The notes beneath the pieces were generated by a model that worked only from the letters and a program-made list of their open reading frames with translations, made no database searches and had not been told where the DNA came from. Made by a program: the position numbers and the translations under genes. From the NCBI GenBank assembly GCA_964030475.1, contig CAXIPT010000002.1, forward strand, positions 2,240,827-2,304,826: a stretch of 64,000 bases of DNA. Reading direction: 5' to 3'. The DNA is from Tethya wilhelma. Its lineage: Eukaryota; Porifera; Demospongiae; Tethyida; Tethyidae. This document shows, in pieces, positions 23,470 through 36,142 of this stretch (its first letter is position 1; each line of letters starts with the position of its first letter).

Positions 23470-23965
23470 TTGTTACAGATTTGAATTAGTTATATCTTGA
23501 TCCAAATGTTTTGGGTTTACCGCTTATTGATGTTGCTATTCAAAAGGGACATGTAGACATGGTAAAATATTAATTTGATTGAGGAAGGAAAATGCAACCC
23601 CTCACAAGTAAATCCATCCATGTGGCTGCTAAAAACCATGACAATTAAAAATCGTCAAATTGCTTACTCTTGATCGAAGTGGAGTGTATGCATGTGGATG
23701 TATTTAGCAAATGAAAAATGATAATTTTTTATATAAGTAACTCGATCGAATATCCTCTCCATTCTGCTGCTGCACATTATAATATGCCCTTCTTGTGCTG
23801 CACAATGAAGAGGTGCATGTCAATCCATTTCTTCCAGGAATATGCCTGAGGATCACAATTTAGTGTAGTAATGAACTATTTCACAACAGACAATTGTCCA
23901 CTCATAGCAGCAGTATGAATAGGAACATTTCCAAAAATGCCCTTACAAATTGGATCACATGTGAT
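23470..23965. pseudogene. Ankyrin relics on both strands
   Basis: On the plus strand, 23490-23690 keeps LDPNVLGLPLIDVAIQKGHV-DMVKY and later LLT-type remnants with stops. Positions 23785-23965 match the minus-strand gene F at 51552-51720 nearly base for base (CCCTTCTTGTGCTGCACAATGAAG, split here by me only in reading; GGAATATG; ACAGACAATTGTCCACTCAT). These are two pieces of lost family members in opposite orientation. Confidence 0.7.
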
Positions 23966-24447
23966 TGATGAACTGTGGAAGGCAAACTTAGAGGTATATA
24001 TACACTGACATTCATGATAGTTTGGATTGGCTATAAATAATCTCAAATGATGCACAATTATAATAATAGTAATACGCTGTTAGGTGCTGTAAGCTAATCC
24101 TTGATTTACTATACATAACACAGAAGACCTTAGAAACTTTGAGAGGATATACCCATGCATCACGAGAAGCATTCAAGTTTTTCAGACTGGGGAGAAACTC
24201 AATCACATACACAAACTATATAACTGCTGATTGGTTACACTATCAACATACATATAAGACATTGTAGTACCAATCACTAATCACATGGGATGATATATAA
24301 TTTATACAATCATGTTTTGTCTACAATATTAATGAATGCCATTAAATATAGTACAACCTGAGATGATGCATTAATTATTATTCATGCATGCATTATAATT
24401 GTTGTGCTGATAATCACTCCTACCATGTTAATTATATCTATACTTGA
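23966..24447. other. AT-rich spacer, no gene seen
   Basis: No coding frame longer than chance, no RNA gene and no repeat that I could match elsewhere in the window. Confidence 0.45.
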
Positions 24448-26854
24448 CTACCATTTGTTTAATTTCTTAAGTACTACTTTTGCTGCAGCATGTTTTGCTC
24501 CCTTCCTGGTGTTAGATCTAGCACTCACTTGAATGTTTTTGTTGAGCACAGTGATGGTACATCTGAAATGTCCTCCAACTGACTTTTGTCTGTTAAAACA
24601 AACAAAACAATATGCAACTTGAACAAATTTAATGTCAAATTGACAATGGTTATTTCCTTGGATTTACCTTTCCACTTGTACGCCAGGCTCCTTTTCATAC
24701 AACTTATGAATGGCAGAGATAGGAAATTCCCCTTTGAATGACTCTATTATAGGAATGTATGAGTCAGTTTGAGTACCGATCAACGTGAGTGGGTGCAAGT
24801 GCATAATAGTGATCTTACGGATTTTCCTGTCAAAGAGCGGTTGAAACACTTTCCAAACTCTCTCAAGATCCATGCCGCTGTCAAGGAAGATGGCACCAGC
24901 TAAGGACTCCAAAATATTGCCAAGAACTTTAGGTGGATCAATTTCAATGACATCATTGTCAAAGTTGCTAGCAATCTCATCATCAGAACATTGGGAGTAG
25001 GAGTAGCGGTGTCCATCTGTATAATTATACAGAAATTAAATGGACAGCTGAGCTCTATAAATAAAAAATAAGGTCAATGGCATGTAAAGCTTACATCAGA
25101 ATCAGAGGAGTGATCAACATAGAATATTTCAGTGTTAGCCGCTTCATCAAGCACTCCAAGACTATTCATTTTTTCAATGCTATTCAAATACTCTTCGATG
25201 TGTTTGAACAAAGCAGGAGAGTTGCGCAATAAAGCTCTGTGGAGATTCATCTGTACGGAGAGCTCAGCAAAAGTGATATTATTGACAAGAGCTGAATGCA
25301 TCCCTGAGATTTGACCAGGATCATACTTGGGAAAGGTTGAGTAGATGTAGCAAGTGACAAGATAATCAAGAACTGCATCACCTAAGAACTCCAGCCTCTG
25401 GAAGCAGTCTGTCACTCTGTTCTTGGTGTAAGATGCATGGGTCAATGCTTCAAGCAAAAGAGATTGATCTGTAAACTTCCAATTCATTTTCTGCAACTTC
25501 ATGGGACCACAGCTTATAGTAAGGAGTCATTCAACTTCGGCTTCCTTGCTTGTATTTTTACGAGCAGTGAAATGATTGGAAAATGATGGCTGATGAGTTT
25601 CGTACAAGGAGAGATGTTGAGTGGATTGAAATTTCGGGAAACTTTGCAAGTGGTGGAGTAGAATATAGTGAACCTTCATGCACTACTGAACACTTCTCCA
25701 CTTTCAACAGAGGACATGCTAGCAGTAGATGCTTCTCCAGCTTTACTTTCTGCTGCACTTTCTTGTGGTGTTATTTTGATACCCATCCATTTCATGAACT
25801 TCAAAGCAGCATCAACTCCACCGGATACCAAATAGGCACCAATAAGGGACTCTACACAATCAGCCACTCCTTTATCGGTGAGCTTGTGATAGAAAAAGTG
25901 ACGTTGTTGATCAGATGAGATTTGGGGCTCTTCAGTAAAATCACTAGCAGCCTTATTTGTAAGAGTAAGATGAGGGTCGTCTTGATTGAAAACAAAGCAA
26001 GGAGGGATCCACATTTGCCTGGGCTCAAACGTTGTGGAGAAAATGGCATCAACTATGCTTTTGTGCTTTGTTGCCAAGAGATAGAGATTTAAATTTTCAA
26101 CTCAACGTGTGCGAGCCATTGTGAGCTTACCTTCATGTGCAAACGGTTGATCACAGAACAGAAATAAGGACGTTGCAAGCTTGAGGAAAGAATCACCCAG
26201 GATTTTTAGTCGCTCAAGATTGATAGAATCGCTGGCTCCCTTTGGAGTCAGGGCTTGTAAGAGAAGAGCATTGTCAGGTCCTTGAAGAGGCAGCACTGAG
26301 CAATCGGGTACATCAATTTTGTGTACTTCATCTTCATGAAATTTGTTGATGGAATATTTTTGGGTTTTAAGTTCTCCAAATCCATAGTCTTCATATCCTC
26401 GAAGATTCGTAGATGTTACTATCTGTGAATTGTCTCCCTGTAAACCGATCCGAGTTTCAGTAACAATTTGTGATCGAAGCGAGTCCGCAACTAGACTACA
26501 CTCAATCCTCCACATGGCCGAAGGCAGACAGTGAACAAGCTTCCAGAAGTTGGCACTCATTGGGTACAATGCACACAACTCTGGGAAAAGTTTGACTGGC
26601 TTACTCTTTTGAGTACTCTTGGCAAAACTTTCTCTATCAGGATTCGTGTATCGAGATGTTAGAAGTTGAAGTCTTCCCTCTTTTAGACCAAGGGCCTTGC
26701 ATTCCAAACCAGGCTGCTTCATGTCTGTGAAGTGGACACCATTCTTTGCTTCGAAGTAAGCTGCATCTATAGCGTTGATCACAACTATGAATAATTTGTT
26801 GTGGCTTTTTGAATTCTTTTTTGTCATGTCATTATCTCTTCTATACTGATTCAT
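24448..26854 (-). pseudogene. Dicer C-terminal piece: PAZ end, two RNase III domains, dsRBD
   Basis: Minus-strand exons encode the C-terminal half of Dicer, which cuts double-stranded RNA into small RNAs. Exon 1 (from 26854) has a PAZ-like end (HFTDMKQPGLE), the connector LFPELCALYPMSANFWKLVH, then RNase IIIa (LERLKILGDSFLK; ADCVESLIGAYL), keeping the four metal-binding positions. An in-frame TGA at 26102-26104 falls inside RNase IIIa. Exon 25095-25502 has the RNase IIIb signature (RLEFLGDAVLDYL). Exon 24668-25016 has PKVLGNILESLAGAIFLDSG, where the usual Asp before xxE is Asn. Exon 24448-24589 completes a dsRBD (GHFRCTITVLNK; KGAKHAAAKVVLKKL). The splice phase between the RNase IIIb exons does not match (0 then 1), and I could not join 25676 to 25502. 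No helicase is present. Probably a truncated, decaying paralogue. Confidence 0.8.
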
Positions 26855-27397
26855 GCCATGGAGTATACATGGTTCTATTCTAAATTAATGTCAACTGCAT
26901 GCTTGCAACAGTTCATTTATTCTAGCGTTCCATATATGTCCAGGGTACTATATATAACTTTTTTAAGAATGAAAATTCATGAAGACTTGTAGGACTCAGT
27001 GCAAGGAAGAAAGACTAGTTAATAAGCCATTCAGTGAAATTTGGCAAGCACAAGAAGCTCTTAAAGTAGCAAAGAAATGAGGAGGAAACAAAACTTGCAA
27101 GCTAAATATCAGAAATTATATATACCATACTATACAATTAAGAACCCATAATATTGGTAAATCGAATTGATGCTTGTCATTGTTAAATTTTTATTGCTGT
27201 TATTACCATAATTATAATAATACGAGTAGCTGGGTATTTTGTCTTGCAATTATACTTATTGCATGAAATTATATAGTTTGTTATAATGGCTCAAGCAGAA
27301 TAGATATCAAATTAATTTAATTATAATACAATTTATTTAATTCCCTAATTTGTTCTCTTTAGAAGATCAAGTTGCATGGATAAAAACTACACAATAG
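26855..27397. other. Spacer between gene B and the Dicer piece
   Basis: AT-rich; no PAZ or helicase exon and no ankyrin relic seen. The conserved C-terminal tail of the ankyrin family, expected after the last gene B repeat, was not found here. Confidence 0.45.
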
Positions 27398-30300
27398 CTA
27401 GTGTAATGTAAGTAAATGGACAGCTTCTAATTGTCCTTTGGCAGTGGCAATATGAAGAGGAGTAGCTCCATCATTGTCTACTTGTGAAGGATTACATTCA
27501 GCAGTATCTATTAAGTACTTTATTATGTCCACTTGTCCCTCCTGAGCTGCTGTATGAAGAGGAGTAAAACCATTTACATTTTGAATGTTCGGATTACATT
27601 TCAACTCGTCAATAAAAAACATTACCATAGCTAATTTGCCATAATATGAAGCTGCATGTAATGGAGTGTTTCCTTCATTGTTACTAGAAGATGGATCACA
27701 ACCAAAGTCCAATGTAAGACACTTGACAGCTTCAAGTTGTCCTTTACTAGAAGCAATATGAAGAGGAGTAGCTCCAAAATTGTCTACTTGTGAAGGATTG
27801 CATTGTAAATTATCAATCAAGTACCTCACTATGTCCAACTGTCCCTCTTGAGCTGCCGCATGAAGAGGAGTGAAACCAATAGCATTTTGAATGTCAGGAC
27901 TGCATTTTAATTGCTTAATAAAATACATTACTAGAGTTATGTGACCATGCAATGAAGCTACATGTAATGGAGTGCTTCCTTCCATATTTTTAGAAAATGG
28001 ATCACAACCATAGTCTAACGTAAGTAACTTGACAGATTCTAGTTGCCCATTAGCAGCGGCAAGATGCAGAGGAGTATCTCCATTATTGTCTACATGTAAG
28101 AGATTGCATTTTACAATTTCAATCAAGTACTTCATTAAGTCAAGCTGTCCCTCATGTGATGCAGCATGAAGTGGTGTATAACCATTTTCATCTTGAATAT
28201 TTGGATCCCACTTTAAATGTTCAATGATATAACGCACTACAGTTAATTGACCAAAATATGCAGCTGTATGCAAAGGAGTGAATCCTTCTTTGTTCTTGGA
28301 AAATGGATCACAACTACTATCACCATTAATTACTTGTGAGGAATTGCATTTCACAGTCTCGACCAAATACTTCATTACCTCTACCTGTCCTGTCTGAGCT
28401 GCAGCGTGAAAGGGAGTAAAACCATTTGCATTTTGAATGTTTGGATCGCATTTTAAATGGCTAACAAAAAACTCCACTACAGTTATCTGACCAAAGAATG
28501 AAGCCTTATGTAAAGAAGTGTTTCCTTCATTGTCTCTTGAAGAAGGATCATAACCATAATCTAATGTTAGTAACTTGACAGCTTCTAATTGCCCTTGAGC
28601 AGAAGCAACATGAAGAGGACTAGCTCCATCATTGGCTAAAAGTAAGAGATTACATTCTGCAGTATCAATCAAGTACTTTATTACATGCAGCTGACCCCAC
28701 TGAGCTGCAGAATGAAGAGGAGTATAACCATTTGTATTTTTAATGTTTGGGTTGCATTTTAACTCTTTTATTAAAAATTTTGCTACAGCTAACTGACCAC
28801 ATGATGAAGCTGCATGTAAAGGAGTATTTCCTCTCTTTTCAATGATAGATGGATCACAACCATAACCTATTGTAAGCAACTTGACAATTTCTAGCTGCCC
28901 TTTAACAGCGGCAAAATGAAGAGAAGTACTACCAATAATATCTACTTGTAAGGGATCACATTCTGCAGTATCAATCAAGTACTTCATTATGTCAACTTGT
29001 CCCATTTGAGCTGCAGCATGAAGAGGAGTAAAACCATATCGAGTTTGAACATTCGGATTGCAGTTTAACTGCTCGATAAAAAATTTGACTAAAGCTAGTT
29101 GACCAAAAAATGAAGCTGCATGTAGAGGAGTGATTCCTTTATCATCCATAGAAGCAGGATCACAACCATAGCTTAATGTAAGTAACTTGACAGCTTCTAG
29201 CTTTCCATTTCGAGAAGCAATATGAAGAGGAGTGGTTCCATCATTGGCTACTTGTGAGGGATTGCATTTTGCAGTCTCAATCAAGTACTTTATTATTTCG
29301 ACATGTCCTTCCTGGGCTGCAGTATGAAGAGGAGTTACTCCATTCACATTTTGAAGGCTTGGATTGCACTTTAACCGATTGATAAAAAATTTAACTACAT
29401 CTAATTGATCAAACAAAGAAGCAATATGTAAAGGAGTGTTTTCTTCTTTATCCCTTGAAGATGGATCACAACCATAGTCTAATGTAAGTAACTTAACAGC
29501 TTCTACTTGTCCTTTTCGAGCAGCGATATGAAGAGGAGTACCTCCAACTTTGCTAACATGTGAGGAATTGCATTTCATAGTATCAACCAAGTACTTGATT
29601 ATGTCTAGTCGTCCCTCAAAAGCTGCAAAATGAAGTGGAGTTAAACCATTATCATTTTGAATATTTGGATTGCATTTTAACTCGTCCATAAAATATTTTA
29701 CTACTGCTAATTGACCAAATAATGAAGCCATATGTAAAGGAGTACTTCCTTCATTATTTCTACAATCACAACCATATTCCATTGCAAGTAACTTGACACT
29801 GTCGATTTGTCCACCAACAACAGCAGTATGAAGTGGAGTGTTTCCATCAATGTCTATTAATAACAGATTGCATTTCACATTATTAATCAAGTACTTCATT
29901 ACATTAACCTGTCCTTTAGTAGCTGCGATGTGAAGAGGAGTAAAACCATAATATCCAGTTTGAATGTTTGGATTACATTTTAACTCTTCAATAAAAAATT
30001 TGACTACAGCTAATTTACCATATAATGAAGCCTCATGTAAAGGAGTATGTCCTTCCTTATTTCTACAAGATGGATCACAACCATAATTGAGTGTGAGTAA
30101 CTGGACAGCTTTTAGTTGTCCTTGAGCAGCAGCAAGATGAAGAGGAGTAGTTCCGTCATTGCTAACCTGCGAGGGATTACATTTCACAGTGTTAATCAAG
30201 TACTTCATTACATCTAGTTTTCCCTCTTGAGCTGCAAAATGAAGAGGAGTCATACCATGTTCATTTTGAACTCTTCCATTACATTTTAACTCCTTGATAA

Positions 30301-32453
30301 AATAATTAACTATTGCTAATTGACCACACAAGGAAGCCATATGTAAAGAAGTGTTTCCGTTCTCATCTCTACAAGATGTATCACAACCATAGTTTAATGT
30401 TAGTAGCTTGACAGCTTCTAGTTGTCCATTTATGGTGGCAAGATGAAGAGGAGTACCTCCAATATGATTCATTTGTGAAGGATTGCATTTCATAGTGTCA
30501 ATTAAGTACTTCATTATTTCTACCTGCCCCCTTTGAGCAGCGACTTGAAGAGGAGTAAAACCATTTCCATTTGTAATGTCTGGATTGCATTTTAAATTTT
30601 CGATAAAAAATTTTAGTACAGGTAGTTGACCAAAATGCGAAGCAATATGCAGAGCAGTATTATTTTCCTTATCCCTAAAATATGGATCACAACAATAGTC
30701 CAATATAAGTAGCTTGACAGCTTCTATTTTTCCATTAGAAACAGCAACGCAAAGGGGAGTACTTTTATCTGATTCATTGTTTTCTTGTGAGGGATTGCAT
30801 TGTACAGTGTCAATCAAGTACTTTATTATTTCTACTTGTCCTTCCTGAGCAGCAACATGAAGAGGAGTATAACTATTTCCATTTTGAATGTTTGGATTAC
30901 ACTTTAAAATTTCAATAAAAAATTTTAACACAGCTAATTGACCAAAATGTGCAGCTGTATGTAAAGGAGTGTTAGCTTTTTTGTCCTTAGAAGAGGGATC
31001 ACAACTATAGTGTAATGTAAGTAACTTTACAGCTTCTAAATTTCCTTTAAGAGCAGCTTGATGAAGAGGAGTAGCTCCATCAATGTTTACTATAGAGGGA
31101 TTGCATTTTATAGTGTCAATCAAGTACTTAATTAAGCTCACATGTCCTTCCTGAGCTGCAATATGAAGTGGAGTAAAGCCTTTTCGATTTTTGGCGCTTG
31201 GATTGCATTTAAACTCTTCAATAAAATATTTTACTACAGGTAAATGACCAAAAAATGAAGCATCATGAAGTGAATTGTTTTCATCTTCGTTCGTTGATAA
31301 TGGATCACAACCATACTTTAATGCAAGCAATTTGACAACATTTAGTTGCCCTACAATAACAGCGACATTAAAAGGAGTAGCTCCATCGTTGTCTACTTGT
31401 AAAGGATTGCATTTCACAGTGTCAATCAAATACTCAATTACATCAACCTGTCCCTCCTGAGCTGCAGCATGAAGAGGAGTAAAACCTTTTGTATTTTGAA
31501 TGTTTGGATTGCATTGCAAGTCTTCAATAAAAAATTTTACTACAGCGCATTGACCATTGAATGAAGCATCGTGTAAAGGAGTGTTACCTCGTTTGTCCCT
31601 TGAAGATGGATCACATTGATAATCTAATGTAAGTAACTTAAGAGCCTTTAGTTGTCCTTCCCCAGCAGCAAGATGAAGAGGAGTAGTTCCTTCACTGTCA
31701 GTTTGTGAGGGATTGCAATCAATACTTTCAACAAAGTATTTCATTACATCCACGTGACCACTTTGAGCTGCCAAATGAAAAGGAGTCACACCATTTCCGT
31801 TTCTATCTTGAATATTTGGATCACAGTTTAATTCCTGAATGAACAATTTTAAAACTGAGAGTTTATTGTTATACAAAACGTAATAGTGAAGTGGAGTTAG
31901 ACCATTTCTTGCCGCATCAGTAACAATTTTTTCAACATCAAGATATTTCTTAAACTCATCAATCAAAAAAAGTACGACATCAACATTTCCTCCAATACAG
32001 GCTGAATGTAATGGAGTAGCATTGTTTTCTTTATCTGCACACATTGGGTCAATATTACATTCAATAATAAGATATTTCACCATCATCAAGGTGCCCCAAT
32101 CGAGCTGCTACATGAAGTGGGGTCTCACCAAAAACATTATATACAGAAGGATTACAGTTTTGGACTTCAACAAGATACTTCACAATGTATATGTGATGTC
32201 TTCCAACTGCATAATGAAGAGGAGTATTTCCGAAAAGATCTTGCTGTTGAGGATCAAACTTTCTCACTTCAATTAAATACTTGACAACGTCAAACATTTC
32301 AAGGCATGAAGCAATGTGTAGTAAAGTGATTGAATCACTACGATTAGTCTGAATCATATCAACATTGAATACACTTGGTTGTTTAACACCTGCAGTATGC
32401 ATTCTTTCGAACTGAAATTCATAAGGATTTGTTTTGTACTCTTTCATGATGCC
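27398..32453 (-). CDS. Gene B exon E7: giant ankyrin array (close to 50 repeats)
   Basis: Starts after a CTTTGTAG acceptor (intron 32454-32566) with GIMKEYKTNPYEF and encodes about 1,685 residues of ankyrin repeats, nearly all 34 residues long, forming a protein-binding superhelix. After a conserved N-terminal block (QQQDLFGNTPLHYAVGRHH; ATPLHSACIGGNVDVVLFLI) the repeats follow a three-type cycle: GNTPLHxASxxGQLAVVKFF, GFTPLHAAAQEGQVDIIKYL and GATPLHxAAxxGQLEAVKLL, with a 102-residue period. One extra base at about 32084-32089 breaks the frame in the third repeat; otherwise 1,563 codons stay open. It ends LLTLH-stop, lacking the tail seen in genes D, E and F, so the 3' end is probably truncated. 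The very long intact frame argues for recent function or a single sequence error. Confidence 0.9.
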
Positions 32454-32566
32454 CTACAAAGATTAATTAAATGATATCATTATTTAATATAAGGTAACCA
32501 AAAAGTAAGCTATATATAACTATCAAATACTGGGTAATAATAATTATTATGTGTAAAAATATATAC

Positions 32567-33750
32567 CTTCCTGCATTCGTCTATGTCAGCTGTAGTAGTA
32601 CTACTACTATGAGTATCAATTCCTGAATCGCTTCCTTTGTCACTTGGCTTATCATCATATGTCTGACCTTTTTGTCTTACCTCCTCTTCAAGTAATGAGT
32701 GCTGGTATTCATTGGGTACCTGACTCTCAGCTACCTTAGCAGTACTCTTATCATCATCAATATCATCACCGTCATCAGAATGTTTTTTGTCATTAGTTCT
32801 ACCACCATGTTTATCACTAGCCTTACGCTGATGTTCATTGTTCCTAACATCATCATCATCTTGAGCATGTGAGTTGAGTACATCACCACTAGCTCCATCA
32901 TCAGACTCAGGATCATCTCTATGGTCACTATCATCACCCTCATCTCTACTAGATGGATACTGGTAGGCACCAGCAGAGATTCTAATCACTCCAAGAGCTG
33001 TTAGAGCTGTTTCTTGTTGAGAGGAAAGAGGAAATAATTCTTTATAGATTGAGGGAGGAACCTGAAGTGTTAGTTCTAAACAACCAGGAACGACTGATTG
33101 AACTAGTAGCAATCCAATCGGTAAATTGAGAATGGTTGCTACATTATCAATGAACAGTTCTAAATGGCAAAGAGAACATTTTTCAAATCCTTTTTGGTGA
33201 ACTTTGACAAGAAAAGAAGGCCACTCGTTATCAGAACTAAAGGCATGAGGAGGACATTCATATACACTACGCTCAGCATACTTCTCAAATTCTTGTTCGT
33301 ATTTTGCAAGTTTTGTCTTGTCAGTCTCAGTTCCACAACCCTTGATGATTTGTTTAACCAAATGATAGTTAAACCACGAACTATACTCACTCACGGTGAT
33401 CATAGCTTCATCAAGAGATGACATTTGCAACATTTCAGGAAATTTGTAATAAAGTTCAGGACCTGATGTTTTTTTGTTTGAAACTGGTCCTAATTCTTTT
33501 GCAGATTCTGTTATACACCGTACTATCTTTTTGATGCTGATCTCTCTTTCTTCCATTGACTCTGTGATAGCATTCTTTAAATCTTCAAATTTTTCAGTCA
33601 TTACTTTGAAGTCGTGGTATAGTTTGGCTTGAAGAACTTCTTTTTCTACTACACTAAGCCCACTGACATTAAGATAAGGAAAAGAGTACCTTTGTTTCTG
33701 ACCTGGCGGACCACTACTATCTTCATTGTTTTCACCAGAAGATTCAATAG
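32567..33750 (-). CDS. Gene B exon E6: conserved unnamed domain plus acidic tail
   Basis: 1,184 bp, intact, acceptor TATGTATAG (phase 1) and donor AAG/GTATAT (phase 0). Encodes about 394 residues: LSVVEKEVLQAKLYHDF, a predicted helical segment around MTEKFEDLKNAITESMEERE, FNYHLVKQIIKGCGTE, RSVYECPPHAFS, GCLELTLQVPPSIYKELFPL, then an Asp/His/Ser-rich tail with DDIDDDKSTAK and GSDSGIDTHSSSTTT. The order helix block, ECPP turn, then a compact alpha/beta-looking segment is constant in all copies, so it is a real domain, though I know no name for it. It sits between Death domain and ankyrin repeats and could be an oligomerisation or regulatory module (inference). Confidence 0.85.
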
Positions 33751-36142
33751 CTATACATAAGCATGGAAAACATATAATAGTGTGCCAGTAACCAGCCTGA
33801 GGTTACACTGAGTTAACGAGCTAGATCGATATCATTGTTTGTTAGAAATTATTTTAAGTCGGATTATTTATAGTGCACCAGCACTAGCGTCGTCCCTAGG
33901 CTCCCCTTTGACCTTTCACTCACGGAAAGGAGAAGGGGAGCCTGGTATCTGAAATCACATGCATGACGTCAAGGGTTGCCAAAGATCAAATACGTGGGCG
34001 TGACAGTTAGATAAATGACGTCAAACTCTTGGTAGCGACTACTCTTCTTTGTAAGTTTTGAAGCTGCTTGTAGCACTCAGCATGCAATCATGAATATTGC
34101 TGTGTGCGCAGAACCAGTAGTTTATTATCTATTAGTAGTCTACATGCAAGTCATAGAACATAACTTACTGATCGATGCTCTAGACTACCAAAATCAGATG
34201 AAAAGACAGGCTAAGCCGCTCACACGAAAGTTTCAAGTTGCCAGGATATCAGAAGGGCTAGTTCTGTCCATGCATGCAGTTACTGTTTGGCAAAGTTCAC
34301 TCTGTAGACAGCCTAAAATAATACTCTTACTATCTATCTGTTACTGTTTTATCTGATGAAAACACAAAATCTACCGTGCGTTTCATTTTGCCATACTAGC
34401 CTCACGTGGCAGAAGCATTATAATGTGGGCAGAGTCATTGACCGCACTACATTATGCCCATGCACAATTTTCACCGTTCTACCCTGTTCTATCCCCACGT
34501 GATCTCGGATACCAGGCTTCGCTTCTCCTTTCCGTGAGTGAAAGGTCAAAGGGGAGCCTGGGGCGAGGCTACACCTGCACATGCAATACAGGATCCACTG
34601 TATAGACAAATAATAATGCATTGTCTTCTAAATTAATTTTTACTATGGATAAGAGTCCCAATGCATAAAAATAGGAGTCCCTCTCAAGGCTCTCTGCCCC
34701 GTAAATCACTAGTTCCCAGTACGGTAGTACTGGGTACATAGGATGTTTGCATTACATTTCTAATGTTTTTTGTACTTGTAAACTATTATTGGTGTTAGCA
34801 CAGTAGAAAGTGGAGGAGCATGAAATTTAAAGTACACATAGTGAAGCAGTGGTTTACATACTAAAATACACATATACTACGACACATAATGGCTAAATGT
34901 AGCCACATACCCGGGCTCTTTCCTTTGAGTTTACACTAATATTGAGAAAAGAGAGAGCCTGGGATCCCACGTCACACACGTGACTCTACAGTATTATATA
35001 CATATATCTATAGAATGCTATAGTAGAACACAGTTAACTGAGTGTGGGCATATCACGTCCAGGCAATCAGATTGCCCAGGCATTTTTGATTGAAGGTCGC
35101 CATATTTTTTGTCCAGAATAGCATTACTATAATAAAACGCTACGTCTTTGGACTAAAAAAGTCATCACACATAACAACAAGACACTTTTTTTTTGAGTAA
35201 ATTATATGACAGAACGTACCTGCACTTTGGTTTTGCATGACTAGTCATTGAACCATATCTCACTCTGAATAGTGCACTATTAGCATGCTGCTGCAGCATT
35301 TAGATACTAATATAAATAGAAGCTAGCAAGAAAAATTAGACTTCTGTAGCAGAGTTGCTGAGCACTAACAAATGTACCAGTTCTATTTCTTTGCCCCTAA
35401 CTCGAGGGAAAAAAATCTAGAGCAGCACATGGATTGTGGTCGATTTTGCCCATATATACTCATTTATTTGGGGTTCATGAATGTGACGTGAGATTTCAAG
35501 CTCTCTCCTTCCTTTCTGTGAGTAAAAGGTTAAAGGAGAGAGCCTGCATGGGTACTAGGCACCCAGCCCATTCCCTAGCTCTTCTTAGTGTTAAACATGC
35601 ACTAAAAATGGGGAAGGCCTGATATATATGTTATCACATGAAGTACATCAGATCGTACTTAAGATCTGACAAACCATGCACTTCATGGGAATCAAACAAT
35701 GAATGTGATTTCGCCCCATGCATTAACGAGAGCCTTTAATTATTACCACTAACGTTTTTTCCTCTATGATGCTGAGTATAAAATGTGAGCCATGCCCAAC
35801 AGACAGCATGTGATTAGACCCGCCCACTCACTGAGGCCACACTAGTGATTACTAAACACATATCTACTGTCAATATTTCCATACAACTTATACAGTCTAG
35901 TGAGTAGCAAAAAGTCAAAATTTTGTTCTTTTCATCTGTTACCCAGTACTAAACTAAAGTACCAAAGCTGGTTAGTTAATTATTGCGAGAGATAACTTAT
36001 ATACAACTCATTAACAATTAAGGGGGGAGGGACCATGAGACATATAATGATTAAAAGAGGGATCTAAATTGGCGCATTCAAATAGTACCAGCTAGTCCTG
36101 TAACAAACATGTACATGCTGCTGCTTAATAATTGATACACAC
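33751..36142. other. Gene B intron 5 with short hairpin repeats
   Basis: Alignable with gene A intron 5. Hairpins of the CCTTTGACC family lie at about 33898-33943, 34514-34561, 34912-34962 and 35500-35550, the same four sites as in gene A, so they predate the duplication. No coding sequence seen. Confidence 0.65.
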
